Assembly (NCBI GenBank): GCA_030247885.1
Contig: JAPDRO010000002.1
Coordinates: forward strand, 310,001 to 374,000
Source: Taxawa tesnikishii (nom. ined.)
Taxonomy: Eukaryota > Ascomycota > Dothideomycetes > Dothideales
Reading direction: 5' to 3'
Length of the DNA stretch: 64,000 nt
Each line of letters begins with the position of its first letter. The first letter of the stretch is position 1. The notes below the pieces were generated by a model, which did no database searches, had not been told where the DNA came from, and saw only the letters and a program-made list of their open reading frames with translations. The position numbers were made by a program, and so were the translations under genes. Below, piece after piece: positions 1 through 11,086 of the stretch.

Positions 1-119
1 CTTACTGGCCGTGCATGTGGTGAGGGAGGTATTGAGAGTCCGAGTTTAGGCACTCTCGGTGAGCTGGTGTTCCTGCTGCCCGGAATCGGTGGCCTCAACA
101 GCGGCGCTGGGGACGCCAT
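1..119 (-). CDS. Probable MAP kinase kinase (Mkk1/2-like), first exon only, cut by window edge
   Basis: On the minus strand an ATG at 119 opens a 38-codon exon (119 down to 6) that ends at a clean GTAAG donor at positions 5-1, so the rest of the gene lies outside the window. The encoded start is rich in Pro and Ser ([16 protein letters not shown], then [16 protein letters not shown]). This resembles the N-terminal docking region of the cell-wall-integrity MAP kinase kinase of filamentous fungi, which begins with a similar PLLRPPIPG and PPSP pattern. That kinase would phosphorylate the Slt2/Mpk1-type MAPK. No kinase domain is visible here, so the identity rests on the N-terminal pattern alone. 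A GTAAGT on the minus strand near 719 could be a 5' UTR intron donor. Confidence 0.5.
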   Translation of the reverse strand, partial: MASPAPLLRPPIPGSRNTSSPRVPKLGLSIPPSPHARPV

Positions 120-3100
120 GTTGGGAGGTGGAGTATGGGTAGGGTGGAGGTTCTTGTTGTCGGCCACGACGGGCAGTGGGGGCTGTCGAGCCGGTTGTTA
201 AAATGTGGTTGCAAGTCTGGAACCGCAGTACTGAGTGACCTAAATGGCGAGTCACGGGATCGAGCGCGGTGTAGATAGTGCAGCTATCCGTCGATCAGGC
301 ACGCGTTGGTGACCGTCGGGAGACAAACAGGGCGGAAATATAAAACAGGCGGGGCGGGGCGGGATGGGGAGGCACGAGGCAGGTGCGACTGCTGCCTGGG
401 CACTTGTGTGATGCGTTTGCGATATACCAATGAGTTCGTCGGGAGTGTATATATGGTGACGTTGCGCGTAGAACCAAGGTTTGGATCAAGGCTTGGTGTT
501 GTACGGGTCAAGGCACCAGGGCTGGTCTCTGCTGCGTGAGGGCGAGCAAGGGAGAATCGGATAGAGAGGTACTTTTGGCGGAGAGACAGATGCACGACGC
601 TGGACAGAGAAGAAGTCTAGATAGTGTGAGCGCGTGAGTGTGTGAGTGTGAGAGTGAGTGTGAATATGAGTGTTGGATTGTTCACTGAGAAGTGGTCGTG
701 GCCGTGGTCGAGCACTTACGAATGCGAAAGCGCTTCTGGCGCCAGTCGATGCGCTGAGATGAGATGATGCTGTGGGGAAGGCACGGCGTCTAGCCGGGAC
801 TGTGAGGCCGAGCCAAGGAGACGCGTGAGCCGTTAGCGCACCGCTTCTCCGGACGAGACGAGGGCACGAGAACACGAGAGCACGAGAGTTGCGCTATCTT
901 CCCACGGCCACGGCAATATGTAGTACAGCTTGGGGTGGTATAATGGTATATACAACAAGAGAGAAAGTACGAAAAGAAAAGAAACAAAGTGCAGAGCAGA
1001 GCAGAGTGCTGCGGGTCGTCGCGGTGTGACACTAGAACAAGGTTCTGAAATCAATCATCAACAGGCATGCGAGCGTGCACCGGAAACTCACAGGCACCAG
1101 TGACAAGGGCAGCCGGCCTGCCCTGTTGGAAAGTTGGTGGATGCGCCAATGACAGGGCGCCGTCCACAAGATCGACCCGCGCTGAAACACCGCGACGGCG
1201 GCAAGGAAACGAATCGACACGAGCAGGCGGACCAGGCGGAGCGGGCGGAGCAAGCAAGCAATCGCTCGGATCGCGCGGCCAAGGCTCGCCTCTTGTTGCG
1301 TCGTCCTTTTTCTGTACAGCAGAATGTACAGCAGAAAGGCGATGAGTTGATCCTCATCCTCATTAGCGGTCTCGCTCTGTGTGCATCAGCATCAACACCA
1401 ACACCTTCTGCAAGGCCATGCATGCCGTCGCTGGCAAATCAGCAGAGTGGAGTGCAGGCGCATGTGAAATAACCCCGAGCCGCAGATGCAATGCATGCAC
1501 GCATACATGCAGGCCAAGCCACACAGGCCCTGCTTGGTCGCTGCACCACATGATGATCCGCCGGCCCTGCAGAAGCCGTCACCGTTCTTTCGCTGCGCTG
1601 CTTTCGAGTCTGCGTGGCCGTCTGTCGGTCAGCAATCAGCCCAGCCCAGCCCAACAATGCCGTACTACGAACAACGACGGAACGTTCCCTCCGCCCTACC
1701 ACTATACCCCTGTGTTGTTGCCCGCAGTGCCCGTGTCTTCTTCACCTTGGCATGACATTCTCATCATGCCCATAGCCTTGTGATACAGTGTACGACGGCT
1801 TGGTCATCCGGGTGCAGCAGCGTGCCGTTCACACCTCTTGATCATACAGAATTGCCTACCCAGGTACACCGTCTCCACGTACGTCTGTGGTGCTCTTTCG
1901 GCCGCGCCTCGAATCTTCCCTTGCCTTTGACCGGCCGCTTTGTGTCAGACACTAGCCTAGACACCGCTTACTCAGTTCCACCTCGCCGGCTACTGTGGGG
2001 AGAAACGAGCCCGTCGCCCGCCCATGTGCAGCTTCGAGTATTGAAGCCATACTGAGGCTCCATCTCGATTGGGTATCCCAGAGTCCGCACATGGTGCTCG
2101 ACCGAGACATGGCGCAATAACGGTCAAGGGCAGAGCAGCTAAGCTTTTGCGACAGCCGAACTGTCAGCCCTGTCAGTATTGGTTTTTCTCCATCACACAC
2201 ACGCCGGGTCACTCTGAAACCTGACTGTACGATCTCCACCGCTGCCTACCGTGATCGCCTCTTTGCCGAACGCTATACCAGGAAGGCTTGTTCGCAGCGG
2301 ATCTGGACATCAGCATATACTCAGACTTGAAGAGACTGCATGGAGTTTTGGGCAATCCCATCCAGAATCCGCACGAAAAGGTCGCCGGATCGAAGCTACC
2401 GGATGGCCCGACCGCCCATTCCCGCATGCTTTGCTAAGGTTCAGTAGTAGGTGCATTGCCTGACCTCATGCCGTTTCTGGAGCCACGGTCGGTAGTCTTC
2501 GTTCTGCGCAAGCCACAACTTCCTAGACGTCTTCCTACGCCTCTGACTCTTGATTCTCTAGAATCTTTCTTTCTTGTTTGGGCATACAGTTAACTCAAGA
2601 GCAACCTTTGTCTGCGGTTCCGGAACACAACGCACGACCATCGGTGTCTTTACGATATCGGTCCTTCTGCAGTTACGATTCAAACCTTGTGCAGAAACCA
2701 GCAACATAATTGCGCAACTTGCCCTTGCCTTGGACGATGACGATACTACCGCAACAACTCCCACATCAGGACAGCAATGCTACGATTGCATAGGGAAGCG
2801 GCCTTGAGCTGGGTGGTCACCGAGAAACCCATGCTGCAGTCGGCCTGGCCAACAAGATCTTGGAAGGCCCAATTTATTGTTTGTAATACAGATTGTGTGT
2901 TCCTACATGCTATCAGTCCGTCTTAAAATTTGAGCGCTCTCTGGGTATGTCTCATTCATTCACATCTTTGGATGGATCATGACTCTGCCTCCGATGTGTC
3001 ATGCTAGTACGACAACGCATCCATCGCACTGCTTGCCAAAAGAGAGAAAAGAGGGTCCACATAGACAGAAACCGCCATTACCGCGAGAAAGGATCGCTAG

Positions 3101-3675
3101 ATACCACGAAACAAGCAAGCAAATAACGGAGAACTCTGGTTCAATAAAAGGGTAGTTCTCCAACGCAACGCCCAGAACACTGTCATACACCGTGGATCCC
3201 TTGCAACCCTGGTAGCAACATAGGTTTTGCCAGAGCGACTTCATACCTGTTTCGGAATCGTGGTCGTTCATCAGTGGTCGCTGCAAAGCACACAGGGCAA
3301 TCAACAATCCGCATGCCGCCGAGAAGAGTTGCGGCCGCGCAGGGTGCCGGTGTCACATGCCATAGTTCTGATCTTTTGCAGAGATGCGACCATCTACCTC
3401 CAGTGTCTGAGAAGGTGGGGGTGCCAAAGACACCGCCGCACGATCGAACCGGGACTACCAGAACGTGATAAGTCGCATCGGAATCCGATGTGCTCGCCGT
3501 TCTAGTGTACGACCGGATGAGGAAGTCCGTTGAGGTGGGCTCATCTCATGGGCGGAACACGCTGGCTCGACATTTGCCGAGCGTTGGATTGAAAATGAGT
3601 ATATATTGTTTTTGAATAAGCATATTCCATTGAATTCATAGTTTGGCGTGGTTGATTTAACAGCCTTGTTCATTC
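120..3675. other. Gene-poor stretch, includes the upstream region of the MAPKK-like gene
   Basis: I found no recognisable protein gene in this 3.5-kb stretch. Its left part must hold the promoter and leader of the minus-strand gene starting at 119. There is a GT/GA-rich simple stretch at about 625-665 (repeated GTGAGTGTGAG units) and a GC-rich block at about 350-375. All open frames are short, overlap on both strands and match no family I know. Unlisted non-coding RNAs cannot be excluded. Confidence 0.5.
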
Positions 3676-3760
3676 GGTCGTATAGTGTAATGGTTAGCAC
3701 CTCGGATTCTGATACCACCTATCATATTCCGGTAATCCCGGTTCGATCCCGGGTATGACC
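3676..3760 (+). tRNA. tRNA-Gln (CTG anticodon) with a 14-nt intron
   Basis: The acceptor stem GGTCGTA (3676-3682) pairs with TATGACC (3754-3760). The D stem GTG/CAC, anticodon stem TCGGA/TCCGG (3702-3706 with 3728-3732) and T arm CCCGG-TTCGATC-CCGGG (3737-3753) all fold. The anticodon loop starts TTCTGA, which places CTG at 3709-3711 (codon CAG, Gln). The segment 3713-3726 follows base 37, the standard position of nuclear tRNA introns, and its removal leaves a normal 7-base loop. Internal promoter boxes A and B are present, and a TTTT Pol III terminator lies at 3767-3770. Confidence 0.93.
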
Positions 3761-3766
3761 TTCATG

Positions 3767-3770
3767 TTTT
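3767..3770 (+). terminator. RNA polymerase III T-run terminator of tRNA-Gln
   Basis: The first run of four T residues downstream of the tRNA lies seven bases after its 3' end, as expected for Pol III termination. Confidence 0.6.
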
Positions 3771-4054
3771 GCCTTAAGCGTCTTCTCTTTGTCTCGCGCA
3801 AATCATGCAAAGGTACATCAAATTCCTAGAAGGCCAGCAGCAATCGGCTTGCATTGCATCCAAGTCCGTTGGCGTTGTGACGGAGTGGTCAACGTGACCG
3901 ACTCGAATGTCTACGATTTTGATGTATTAAGCTTCACTTGAGATGATCCGATCACCGCCTTCGTCTTCAACAGGCAGGAAGTACTTCATGGTGATCTACC
4001 TCAAAGTCGAGTTGATGGAGAGATGTGTCAGTCATGCTATTTAGCTTCCGTGGA

Positions 4055-4072
4055 CCCCCCCCCCCCCCCCCC
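4055..4072 (+). repeat. C18 homopolymer
   Basis: Eighteen consecutive C residues lie between the tRNA and the degraded beta-propeller gene. It is the longest mononucleotide run in the window. The opposite strand is G18, which can form G-quadruplex structures. The exact length is likely unreliable in any assembly. Confidence 0.9.
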
Positions 4073-4200
4073 AATTCCAGCTCAGGTTCGGACGAAGGCT
4101 CGACCGTATATCTCAACGAAGGCGACATGAGCACAGTGCTGTCCCTTCGTGTTACTCTAACGACCTAACGAAGACTACGATGCCGTTGATAGGTTCCGTC

Positions 4201-4571
4201 ATGCGTCCTCTCATCTCTCTGCAACTCATGACCGCCATCAGTGCTGAGCCAAATACATTGCTCATCCCAAACCCGCCGGAGAATGCGGTGAGCACAGTCT
4301 GGACGTTTGAGAATCCGACGTGGACCGAGAACCTCGCCGTTCGACCGACCGGAGGGATTGTATGCACCCCCATCAACCGAGCCGCCGCCTGTATGGTGAA
4401 CCCCTTCTTGCACGTGGCATTCCTGTGACCGACGGCGCACTCGGGATTACAGAGATGAGCAACGACGTCTTCGCCGCCGTGACTGCGAACATTCCCACCG
4501 AAACTAGTACGGCATGACCGGGCAGCGCGAAGATCTGGCGGCTCAACATGACTGCCTACAGTCTGGTATGC
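4201..4571 (+). pseudogene. Degraded SMP-30/six-bladed beta-propeller-like secreted protein, truncated
   Basis: The frame from ATG 4201 begins with a plausible signal peptide (MRPLISLQLMTAISA). It continues into a pattern typical of fungal secreted SMP-30/TolB-like propellers: a WTFENPTWTENLAVRP block, then a second frame with GALGITEMSNDVFAAVTAN, then PGSAKIWRLNMTAY after an in-frame TGA. The shift between the first two segments falls at the CCCC run 4401-4404; one extra C would join them. The homologous family is several hundred residues longer, and I see no continuation after about 4571. So this is a 5' fragment of a gene with at least one frameshift and one stop. Family assignment is from motif memory. 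Confidence 0.6.
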
Positions 4572-5266
4572 GGTCGCTGTGTCCGGGACACCAAAAAGAC
4601 AGATGACACAAGTGGCTGACCAGTCGGTGTTCACTGGTTAAAGATAAAGTCTGCTCCTGATACCAACTGATACCATAGGAAAGAGCACAAGCTGCAGCAG
4701 CAGGGATTGCATTTTGACGTGCATCTTGAGCAGTTCCGGACAACGTGGGATACAGCTGGAAGTACAGTCTCAAACGCCCCGTGTTGGAAACCCTTCAGCT
4801 TGTCAAGTAGAATGTCGTTAGGTAGCCTTTGCGGAATAGCCAAGCAAAGTGATCGACTTGGATGATCTGCTATGCAGCAAATCCGATCATCGCAACGTCG
4901 GCGCATGCCAACAACGCAATGCTGCTTAATTAGTGGATAGATTGACATTTCTTCCTCGGAAAAGCCCTTTTCAGTAGCGCAGATGGACGAGTGACGAGAT
5001 GGCGGGTGGGGAGAAACGAAACTCCACAGTCAACTTTAGCGCGCTTCCCGCTAAAATGCTTCGTTCTTCGTAAGCTATCATCCTTTGTAGTTCTTGTGCG
5101 ACCATGTCAGCAGCTGATAGCCTTCGATGGAACTGTAATGCATAAGCGTTGTATCGCTTCCACTCTCGCGGACAGTTTCGCGCTGTCCACTTTATGGTAT
5201 CTTAGTCTGCACGAGCCTGCATTTTGGCCACAGACTCAAGGCTCAACAGTCCTTGCAGTCCCGAGA
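4572..5266. other. Intergenic, no gene seen
   Basis: The stretch between the degraded propeller gene and the 3' end of the STN1-like gene contains only short frames without family resemblance. It would hold the missing part of the propeller gene if that had been kept, but no such sequence is recognisable. Confidence 0.4.
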
Positions 5267-6138
5267 CTATGATTCCCAAGGCACAGACACCTTGTCTGAA
5301 CCCAAGAGAGCACCGGCGTTCATCTGCTCCTCCTCCTTCCGTCGTCTGCTCTCCCTTTTCTCCTCGTGCCTAACCTTCTTCTTCAATTGCTCAGCCCGAA
5401 GTTTCCGTCTCTCCCTGTCTTTCTCGACTTTGATGCGAACCCGTTTCTGCTCCTCCATGGCCCTCTTCTCAATGTCATCCTTGTCTTTCTGCGACAATAC
5501 CCAGGGCTTCCGCAGTACGTCCTGGTTATGCCTTGCGAGCGCTGCCCAGAACGCAACTTCCTCATTGGTATCTTTGACGATGGAGATGCGCTTGGGTTCC
5601 AATTGCCGAGTACCAGCGTATGTTGAGATGGCGCACTTCAGTTTGAGGATGGTGCCCACTTTCACCTGCTCGCCGCCAACGAAGAGCTCGACAATGCCAC
5701 CCATAGCAGGAGTAATGTCGACATGGTCCACGGATGTGTTGGAAGGATACTCGACATCGCTCTCATTCTGTTGCCATGCCCTTCGCTCGAACTTTGCATC
5801 TATCAACACGCCGCTGCCGTCGTCAACGGTGATGAAGGCCAGCTTGCCATTCGACTTTCCTTCAACCCCGAGCAACGACCCGACAAGGTAGACGTAGCGG
5901 ATAGGGTGGTTGAGGTAGAAGTAGATGTTCTGGCCTGGACACGGCAGTCGCGAGTAAGTCTCATTGCCGTGGTACTGTAGACGGCTGTAGAGTCAAGCGC
6001 ACCTTCAAAGCCCCGCTCGGCGTACAGCGCATGGATATCGGCAGCGGTGAGTTTGTTCCATTGGCCATAAGTGGGTGATGCGTCGAAGTATTTCGCCGGA
6101 TGTATGGTATATCGGCTTCCGCCGCGGCAGGCGCTCAT
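5267..6138 (-). CDS. stn1: Telomere-capping CST complex subunit Stn1 (OB fold)
   Basis: Stn1 binds telomeric single-stranded DNA with Ten1 and caps chromosome ends in the nucleus. Two exons, 6138-6003 and 5934-5267, flank a 68-nt GT-AG intron (6002-5935), giving 267 codons. The spliced N-terminus carries the family signature: YPA/HPA-like start, SPTYGQWNKLTAADIHAL, then GFEGQNIYFYLNHPIRYVYL across the junction, followed by OB-fold strands with FITVDDGSG near residue 80. The C-terminal third is a highly charged Glu/Arg/Lys coiled coil and lacks the winged-helix pair of longer Stn1 proteins. The ATG at 6138 is the first in frame after a GTG codon. It is divergent from casein kinase 1 with about 960 bp between starts. 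Confidence 0.85.
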
Positions 6139-7097
6139 GTCATAGTGGCTGCTCACCGCTCGCCGTCAAGGCCAATTTCAGAACAGCGGGTCGACGACAG
6201 CGAGGCTGCTTCCGATATGAAGGGCGCGAGTGGAGACGTTAGAGCAACAAGACACGCGAAGGGCGCGGTGAAGGGATCGGCGCAGGCTAGAATCGAGAGA
6301 GAACGCGGATAGTAGGCTTAGTTGTAGTTGGCTTAGTGACAGAGCAGCAGAGCAGGGAGAAGTCACGTGAGAAACCGACGGCTGCCAAGCGGTTTCAGTG
6401 TTGCACTGGCCCTGGCCATGGCCATTGGCACCTGGTCGGGCTGCACAACCCATCCCGTCAGCCAGCACACCCAACTCGTTCCCTCCTTCCCTCCTTCCCT
6501 CGTTCCCTCGCTCCCTCGTTCCTCCCTACACGCCCTATTCTCGATCTGAGGCACGCTTCTGGAAGCCCAGTGCTCTTGTTGTAGAGCCGCTTCGCCATAC
6601 ACCAAAACAATTGCCGCACCCCTGTCTGTTCCTCGACGTCTCCGTCTCCGTCCCCGTCCGTCGCCCAGACGTTGCTCTGCAGTTTCGACTCGCTCCGCCC
6701 AACACAAGGTGCGTGACTTCCCCAGCAATCGGTTGGGCAGGTCACAAAGCAACCCCACGCAAGCACGACAACAACACCAGGTGACTGCAAACACCCTCCA
6801 GCACCTTCACGTGTCGTGTTGCTGCATTCTGTTGTGTCGTCACGTCGCACTGTCCACTGCTTGCTGGCTTATGCTTGCCCTTGCCCTTGCCCTCCCCTCC
6901 TTTGTCCGGCTTCCCTCCCGCTTTCGCTTGGCATTCACCGCCTTGCTCAAAGCCTTGCTGACTCTCCATCTCGCAGCCTCTACAGCCTCTCCACCTCCAT
7001 TCTGCTCCTCACACGCACCTCCCCATTACCTCCCTACCTTAGTACAATCCGCTCTTCAAACCACATTGCACTGGAATCGGTGTAGACGGCCTCCAAC
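6139..7097. promoter_or_regulatory. Shared upstream region of stn1 and casein kinase 1
   Basis: This divergent promoter holds pyrimidine-rich tracts on the + strand. One is a degenerate tandem of CCCTCCTT/CCCTCGTT units at about 6478-6530; another is a CTTGCC repeat at about 6868-6895. A TCACGTGA-type E-box lies near 6363. Pyrimidine-rich tracts are common before fungal housekeeping genes and probably belong to the casein kinase promoter. Confidence 0.45.
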
Positions 7098-8496
7098 ATG
7101 ACCACCATGGTACGTCGCCCACGTTCGGCCGAAGCGTTCGGATTCCGGACTGCTTGTACAACGACGAGACAAAGAGGAGGTTCGCTGACAGGAGTGCAGG
7201 ACCTGCGTGTGGGTAACAAGTATCGTATTGGTCGTAAGATCGGTAGCGGTAGTTTCGGTGATATTTATCTGGGTATGGCCACATCACAGTCTTGCTACGG
7301 CCTCAGCTAACACCCATTCGCAGGCACCAACATCATCTCTGGGGAGGAAATCGCCATCAAGCTCGAGAGCGTCAAGGCCAAGCACCCCCAACTCGAGTAT
7401 GAAGCTCGAGTTTACAAATCCCTCGCTGGTGGTGTTGGAATCCCATTTGTCCGCTGGTTCGGTACCGAATGTGACTACAACGCTATGGTCATCGACCTTT
7501 TGGGTCCCAGCCTGGAGGACCTCTTCAACTTCTGCAACCGCAAATTCTCCCTGAAGACTGTGCTTCTCCTGGCAGATCAACTCATCTCCCGTATCGAATA
7601 TATCCACGCCAAGTCCTTCATCCATCGTGATATCAAGCCCGACAACTTCCTAATGGGTATCGGCAAGCGTGGAAACCAAGTCAATGTGATTGATTTCGGC
7701 CTTGCCAAGAAGTACCGCGATCCCAAGACGCACTTCCACATCCCGTACCGTGAGAACAAGAACCTCACCGGAACGGCTCGTTATGCTAGTATCAACACTC
7801 ACCTTGGTGTTGAGCAGTCTCGTCGTGATGATATGGAATCTCTCGGATATGTCATGCTCTACTTCTGCCGTGGCACTCTCCCTTGGCAGGGGTTGAAGGC
7901 GGCCACCAAGAAGCAAAAATATGACCGCATCATGGAAAAGAAGATGACCACGCCCACCGAGGTCCTCTGCCGTGGATTCCCCAACGAGTTCTCCATCTAC
8001 CTCAACTACACTCGCTCCCTGCGTTTTGATGACAAGCCTGACTACTCCTACCTCCGCAAGATCTTCCGCGACCTGTTCGTCCGCGAGTCCTACCAGTACG
8101 ATTACGTGTTCGACTGGACCGTCTACAAATACCAGAAGAACGCCCAGGCCATTGCACAGGCCGCTGGCAACCAGCCCCAGCCCGAGGAGGAAGAGAAGGC
8201 AGGCCGTACTCGCCACACCTCTGCCACCGCTCAGGCCACTGCTGGAGGCAACACAGGCGGCATTTCCGACAAGCGTCGCGGCCCAGTTGCCCCTCGTGCA
8301 GAAGGATCGGGAATGTGAGTTTTGATGTTACCCCGATCCGCCCTCAATTGTAAGGGACCTTTCCTTCGCGTTTGAGTTCTCGTGCGATGAGGCTTACCGC
8401 GGAGGATTACGGAGAATTCGCGCTAACGCTGATGCTCGCAGGCAACTTCGTTCTTCCAAGCGCGGCGTCGATCAATCTGGATACACGAACTACTGA
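7098..8496 (+). CDS. hhp1: Casein kinase 1 (delta/epsilon type)
   Basis: This Ser/Thr protein kinase prefers primed or acidic sites and acts in DNA repair, trafficking and, in fungi with FRQ, the circadian clock. Four exons (7098-7109, 7200-7272, 7324-8314, 8442-8496) sum to 377 codons. The first exon is only 12 nt (MTTM). The kinase domain shows the Gly loop [12 protein letters not shown], the VAIK-type Lys in EEIAIKLE, catalytic [10 protein letters not shown], the DFG motif as [11 protein letters not shown], and the CK1-specific activation segment with [16 protein letters not shown]. The C-terminal tail is short, with a Gln/Ala/Glu stretch, ending SGYTNY; it lacks palmitoylation cysteines of Yck-type kinases. 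The last intron has a CTAAC branch point. Identity is certain at family level; the exact orthologue name is by convention. Confidence 0.95.
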
Positions 8497-9480
8497 TTTC
8501 CTTTGGGCATGACACGGTCTTTCCACTCATCGTTTACGGCAATATTCTAGACGTGGGTTGACTGCTGTCGCTCCTACACCAACTTCTGGAAAAACGCAGC
8601 GTTGCCATTCTCTGGTACAACTCGGATGGCGGACAGCTGTGTTTTTCAATAATCTCATTGTTTGTCAATTTCGCTGCTGAAGCTGCGATTTGCTGGGTCT
8701 CCTTTGACGTGAGGTGCATCAAGCACCTGCGGGCTGGGAACAGCGGTTCATGGCAGTTGCGGGCATCTTGGGCCCACAACAGGCAGCGGAGGCAAGCCTT
8801 TCATCCCTGGAGCGTCACTCGGCAGGCTTTTGGCAATCATTGCTGGTTGACCTGCAGGCTTCACGGCCACCGTTCTCATCCCCACAGACTGAAACCGATC
8901 ATCTTGCTCCCTGGAATCTTTCCTTTCTGATCTTCTGCGTTGCTTTATCCATGGGAATTGGCAGGCGGCTTGTGGGGAGGTTAATGCTGCTTGCAACGGG
9001 GACGAATTTCCGGCTTTCAAGAAACTATCAAATTCAAAAACATGTCAGACTGGCCCATAGGTGGAGACGACAAGAGAGCGTGATACTTTCCTTGCAGGGA
9101 TGAATGCTGCTGCTGGGGAGATTCCGGTGGTATTTCAGTATGGTGCTTTTCAACTAGCTTAATGGAAATCGATTTCTTTGATCTGTCCGTCGTTCGCATG
9201 CTTCAAAACGAGGCCATGCCGTCTTCCGCTCTTCTTGTTGACTGCCACGATGCTTAGCCTACTACCGCCCGCAGTTTGTCCGTATACCGAGTTTCGTAAT
9301 TTTGCCACCTCGAAGCAACAGCGCAATCACAAAACGTCTTGATCAGTGTTTCGTAGCCCGATACCAAAGCGTCATGACGGAAGTATTGTTTCGTTCGTGG
9401 GTACCGATTCGGCGTCAAGCCATGGGTCCAACAGCATCGTCAGCGTTGTGTCGTACGTATAGAAACATCAAACCTATAGG
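8497..9480. other. Intergenic, no gene seen
   Basis: The 3' flank of casein kinase 1 and the 3' flank of the minus-strand secreted-protein gene. Only short frames without family resemblance are present. Confidence 0.4.
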
Positions 9481-10247
9481 TCAGATCCAGACCAGCGTCG
9501 AGAGCAACGTCAAGTACAAGGAAGGTTTGTACAACAAGGCCCAGCGAGACGCCTGAGAGCTAGATTTACGCCAGTGTGTTCCCAAGGAAGCAACGTTGAC
9601 GGGCTCACCTCCAAGCCGTGAGCCGCTAGACTCTGCGTGAGCGGTAAAGCCCAGACTCCGTTCGCTGCAATGGACGTTCCAAGTTCGACATAAGCCGCAA
9701 AACCGCTGCTATCGAGCTGGACGTAGCCGCTGGACAGATCGTTATCCGGACTCGTCTGGGTGTGAGCTTCTTTGAGGTGCGTATTGCCCGTCGTGGTGCA
9801 GTTCTTGCGGGTGAAATGATACTGAGGGAATTTCAACACGCCCGCCGTAGTTCCTGTGAATCAGACAGAAAGCTCATGTTATCTCCAGTCTCCGTGACAG
9901 TTGGCGCTGTGAAGCATGAGGACGGTGTGGCTGTGCCCTCCAAGATGCCGGACGAGCACGCAGAGGACGCTGCACCGTCACTGTCCAGGCGGAGACAGAT
10001 AGGTGAGCCCTGAGCAATGCCTGTGTATGCGTCAGTCGTGTGGTAGGTGGGGAAACCTTCCAACACGCACATTAGCATACAGGAGATCAGCGGCGTTAGA
10101 TAATTGAATGTCTCGGATTTTGCCGTCCCGGCGAATAAGATCTGATCTGGGAGTGGCAGCATGCATTTGTCGATAGAACGAGCCTTCTGCAGCGGAGACA
10201 AAGGCTAGAGGGAAGCACAGAAAGGTGATCAGAGTAACCTCAGCCAT
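9481..10247 (-). CDS. Small secreted protein, fungal family, middle exon unresolved
   Basis: The ATG at 10247 begins a signal peptide (MAEVTLITFLCFPLAFVSA). A phase-compatible intron of 61 nt runs from a GTGCGT donor to GCTCAG, after LLYAN. An acceptor at 9854 opens an exon 9853-9609 that ends at a perfect GAG/GTGAGC donor. A 56-nt intron leads to the last exon 9552-9481, ending at TGA. The final exon pattern RW-LLYKPSLY-TL-STLVW resembles the conserved tail of fungal small secreted proteins of the DUF7907 kind, with Arg-Trp and a Tyr/Thr-Leu-Trp close. The donor between exons two and three could not be placed with matching phase, so the central part is uncertain or damaged. Function is unknown; extracellular. 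Confidence 0.45.
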
Positions 10248-11086
10248 GGTGGTATCGAACAGCTAGTGTGTAGGTAAGTCTGCTGGTAACCGGATATTGA
10301 GGACGTAAGTGTCTTATTCTGCTTGCCTCCCCGGCTACCATAGCATCCTTTATACATGCGACAACATAGGTAAGGCTGGGATGTAGCCTTTCGCAGAACT
10401 CCATTCCAGCTCTGTTCGGGTTTCAGCCGAGTAGGAGACGTTGGAGAGCGAGGCCAAAGTGCATCTGCGCAATCGACAGGCTGGTAGTAGGATATGCAGA
10501 AGTACAGAACTGGAGCGTGGTTTGGCAGTGTGAATATCTGTACCACCAAAACTCGTTATGACGGTATTTGTGGTGGCGAAGCTGAACCATTTGTGCTCCA
10601 TTTGAGGCTTCAGAGACCGTTGAATTACGAACTAATGCCTTGCAGCAAGGCAAGGCATGATACTGAATATATGAACATCGACAGAAAAGATTAAAGCGGA
10701 GTCGTTGCAGAGTCGGAGCCGAGACAACCTTGCATACATGCGGGATGGTCTAGAACATCAATCGATGTACGTGCTGATGGGACCCTTACAACGACACCGG
10801 ACAACGCAACTCTCAAGTTTGCGACCATCAAAATGCTCAAGGTGTACCAGGAATCTAAGCCGAGATGAATAGCTAGGAGTGAGCTGTTAGAGATGAGGCG
10901 ATTTCAGTAAATTCTTGCAGATCGTGCTTGCTGGTCGTCAGATGGGAGAATGACGCGGCAGAAGATGCAGCTCTTTAGGAAACCTTGTTACATATGCATA
11001 AAATCCTCCCAATAACCACTTCGCAGCCTGCTGTACCTAATAGAGCTTCTGTGAGGTTCCGTCATAGCGCACGTTGAGTCTGGACC
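10248..11086. other. Intergenic, no gene seen
   Basis: This stretch separates two minus-strand secreted-protein genes and should contain the promoter of the first and the 3' UTR of the second. I see no coding family and no conspicuous repeat. Confidence 0.4.

Noticed and set aside
7650-8216. A long minus-strand frame of 188 codons
   Set aside because: It is the antisense shadow of the casein kinase 1 coding exon.
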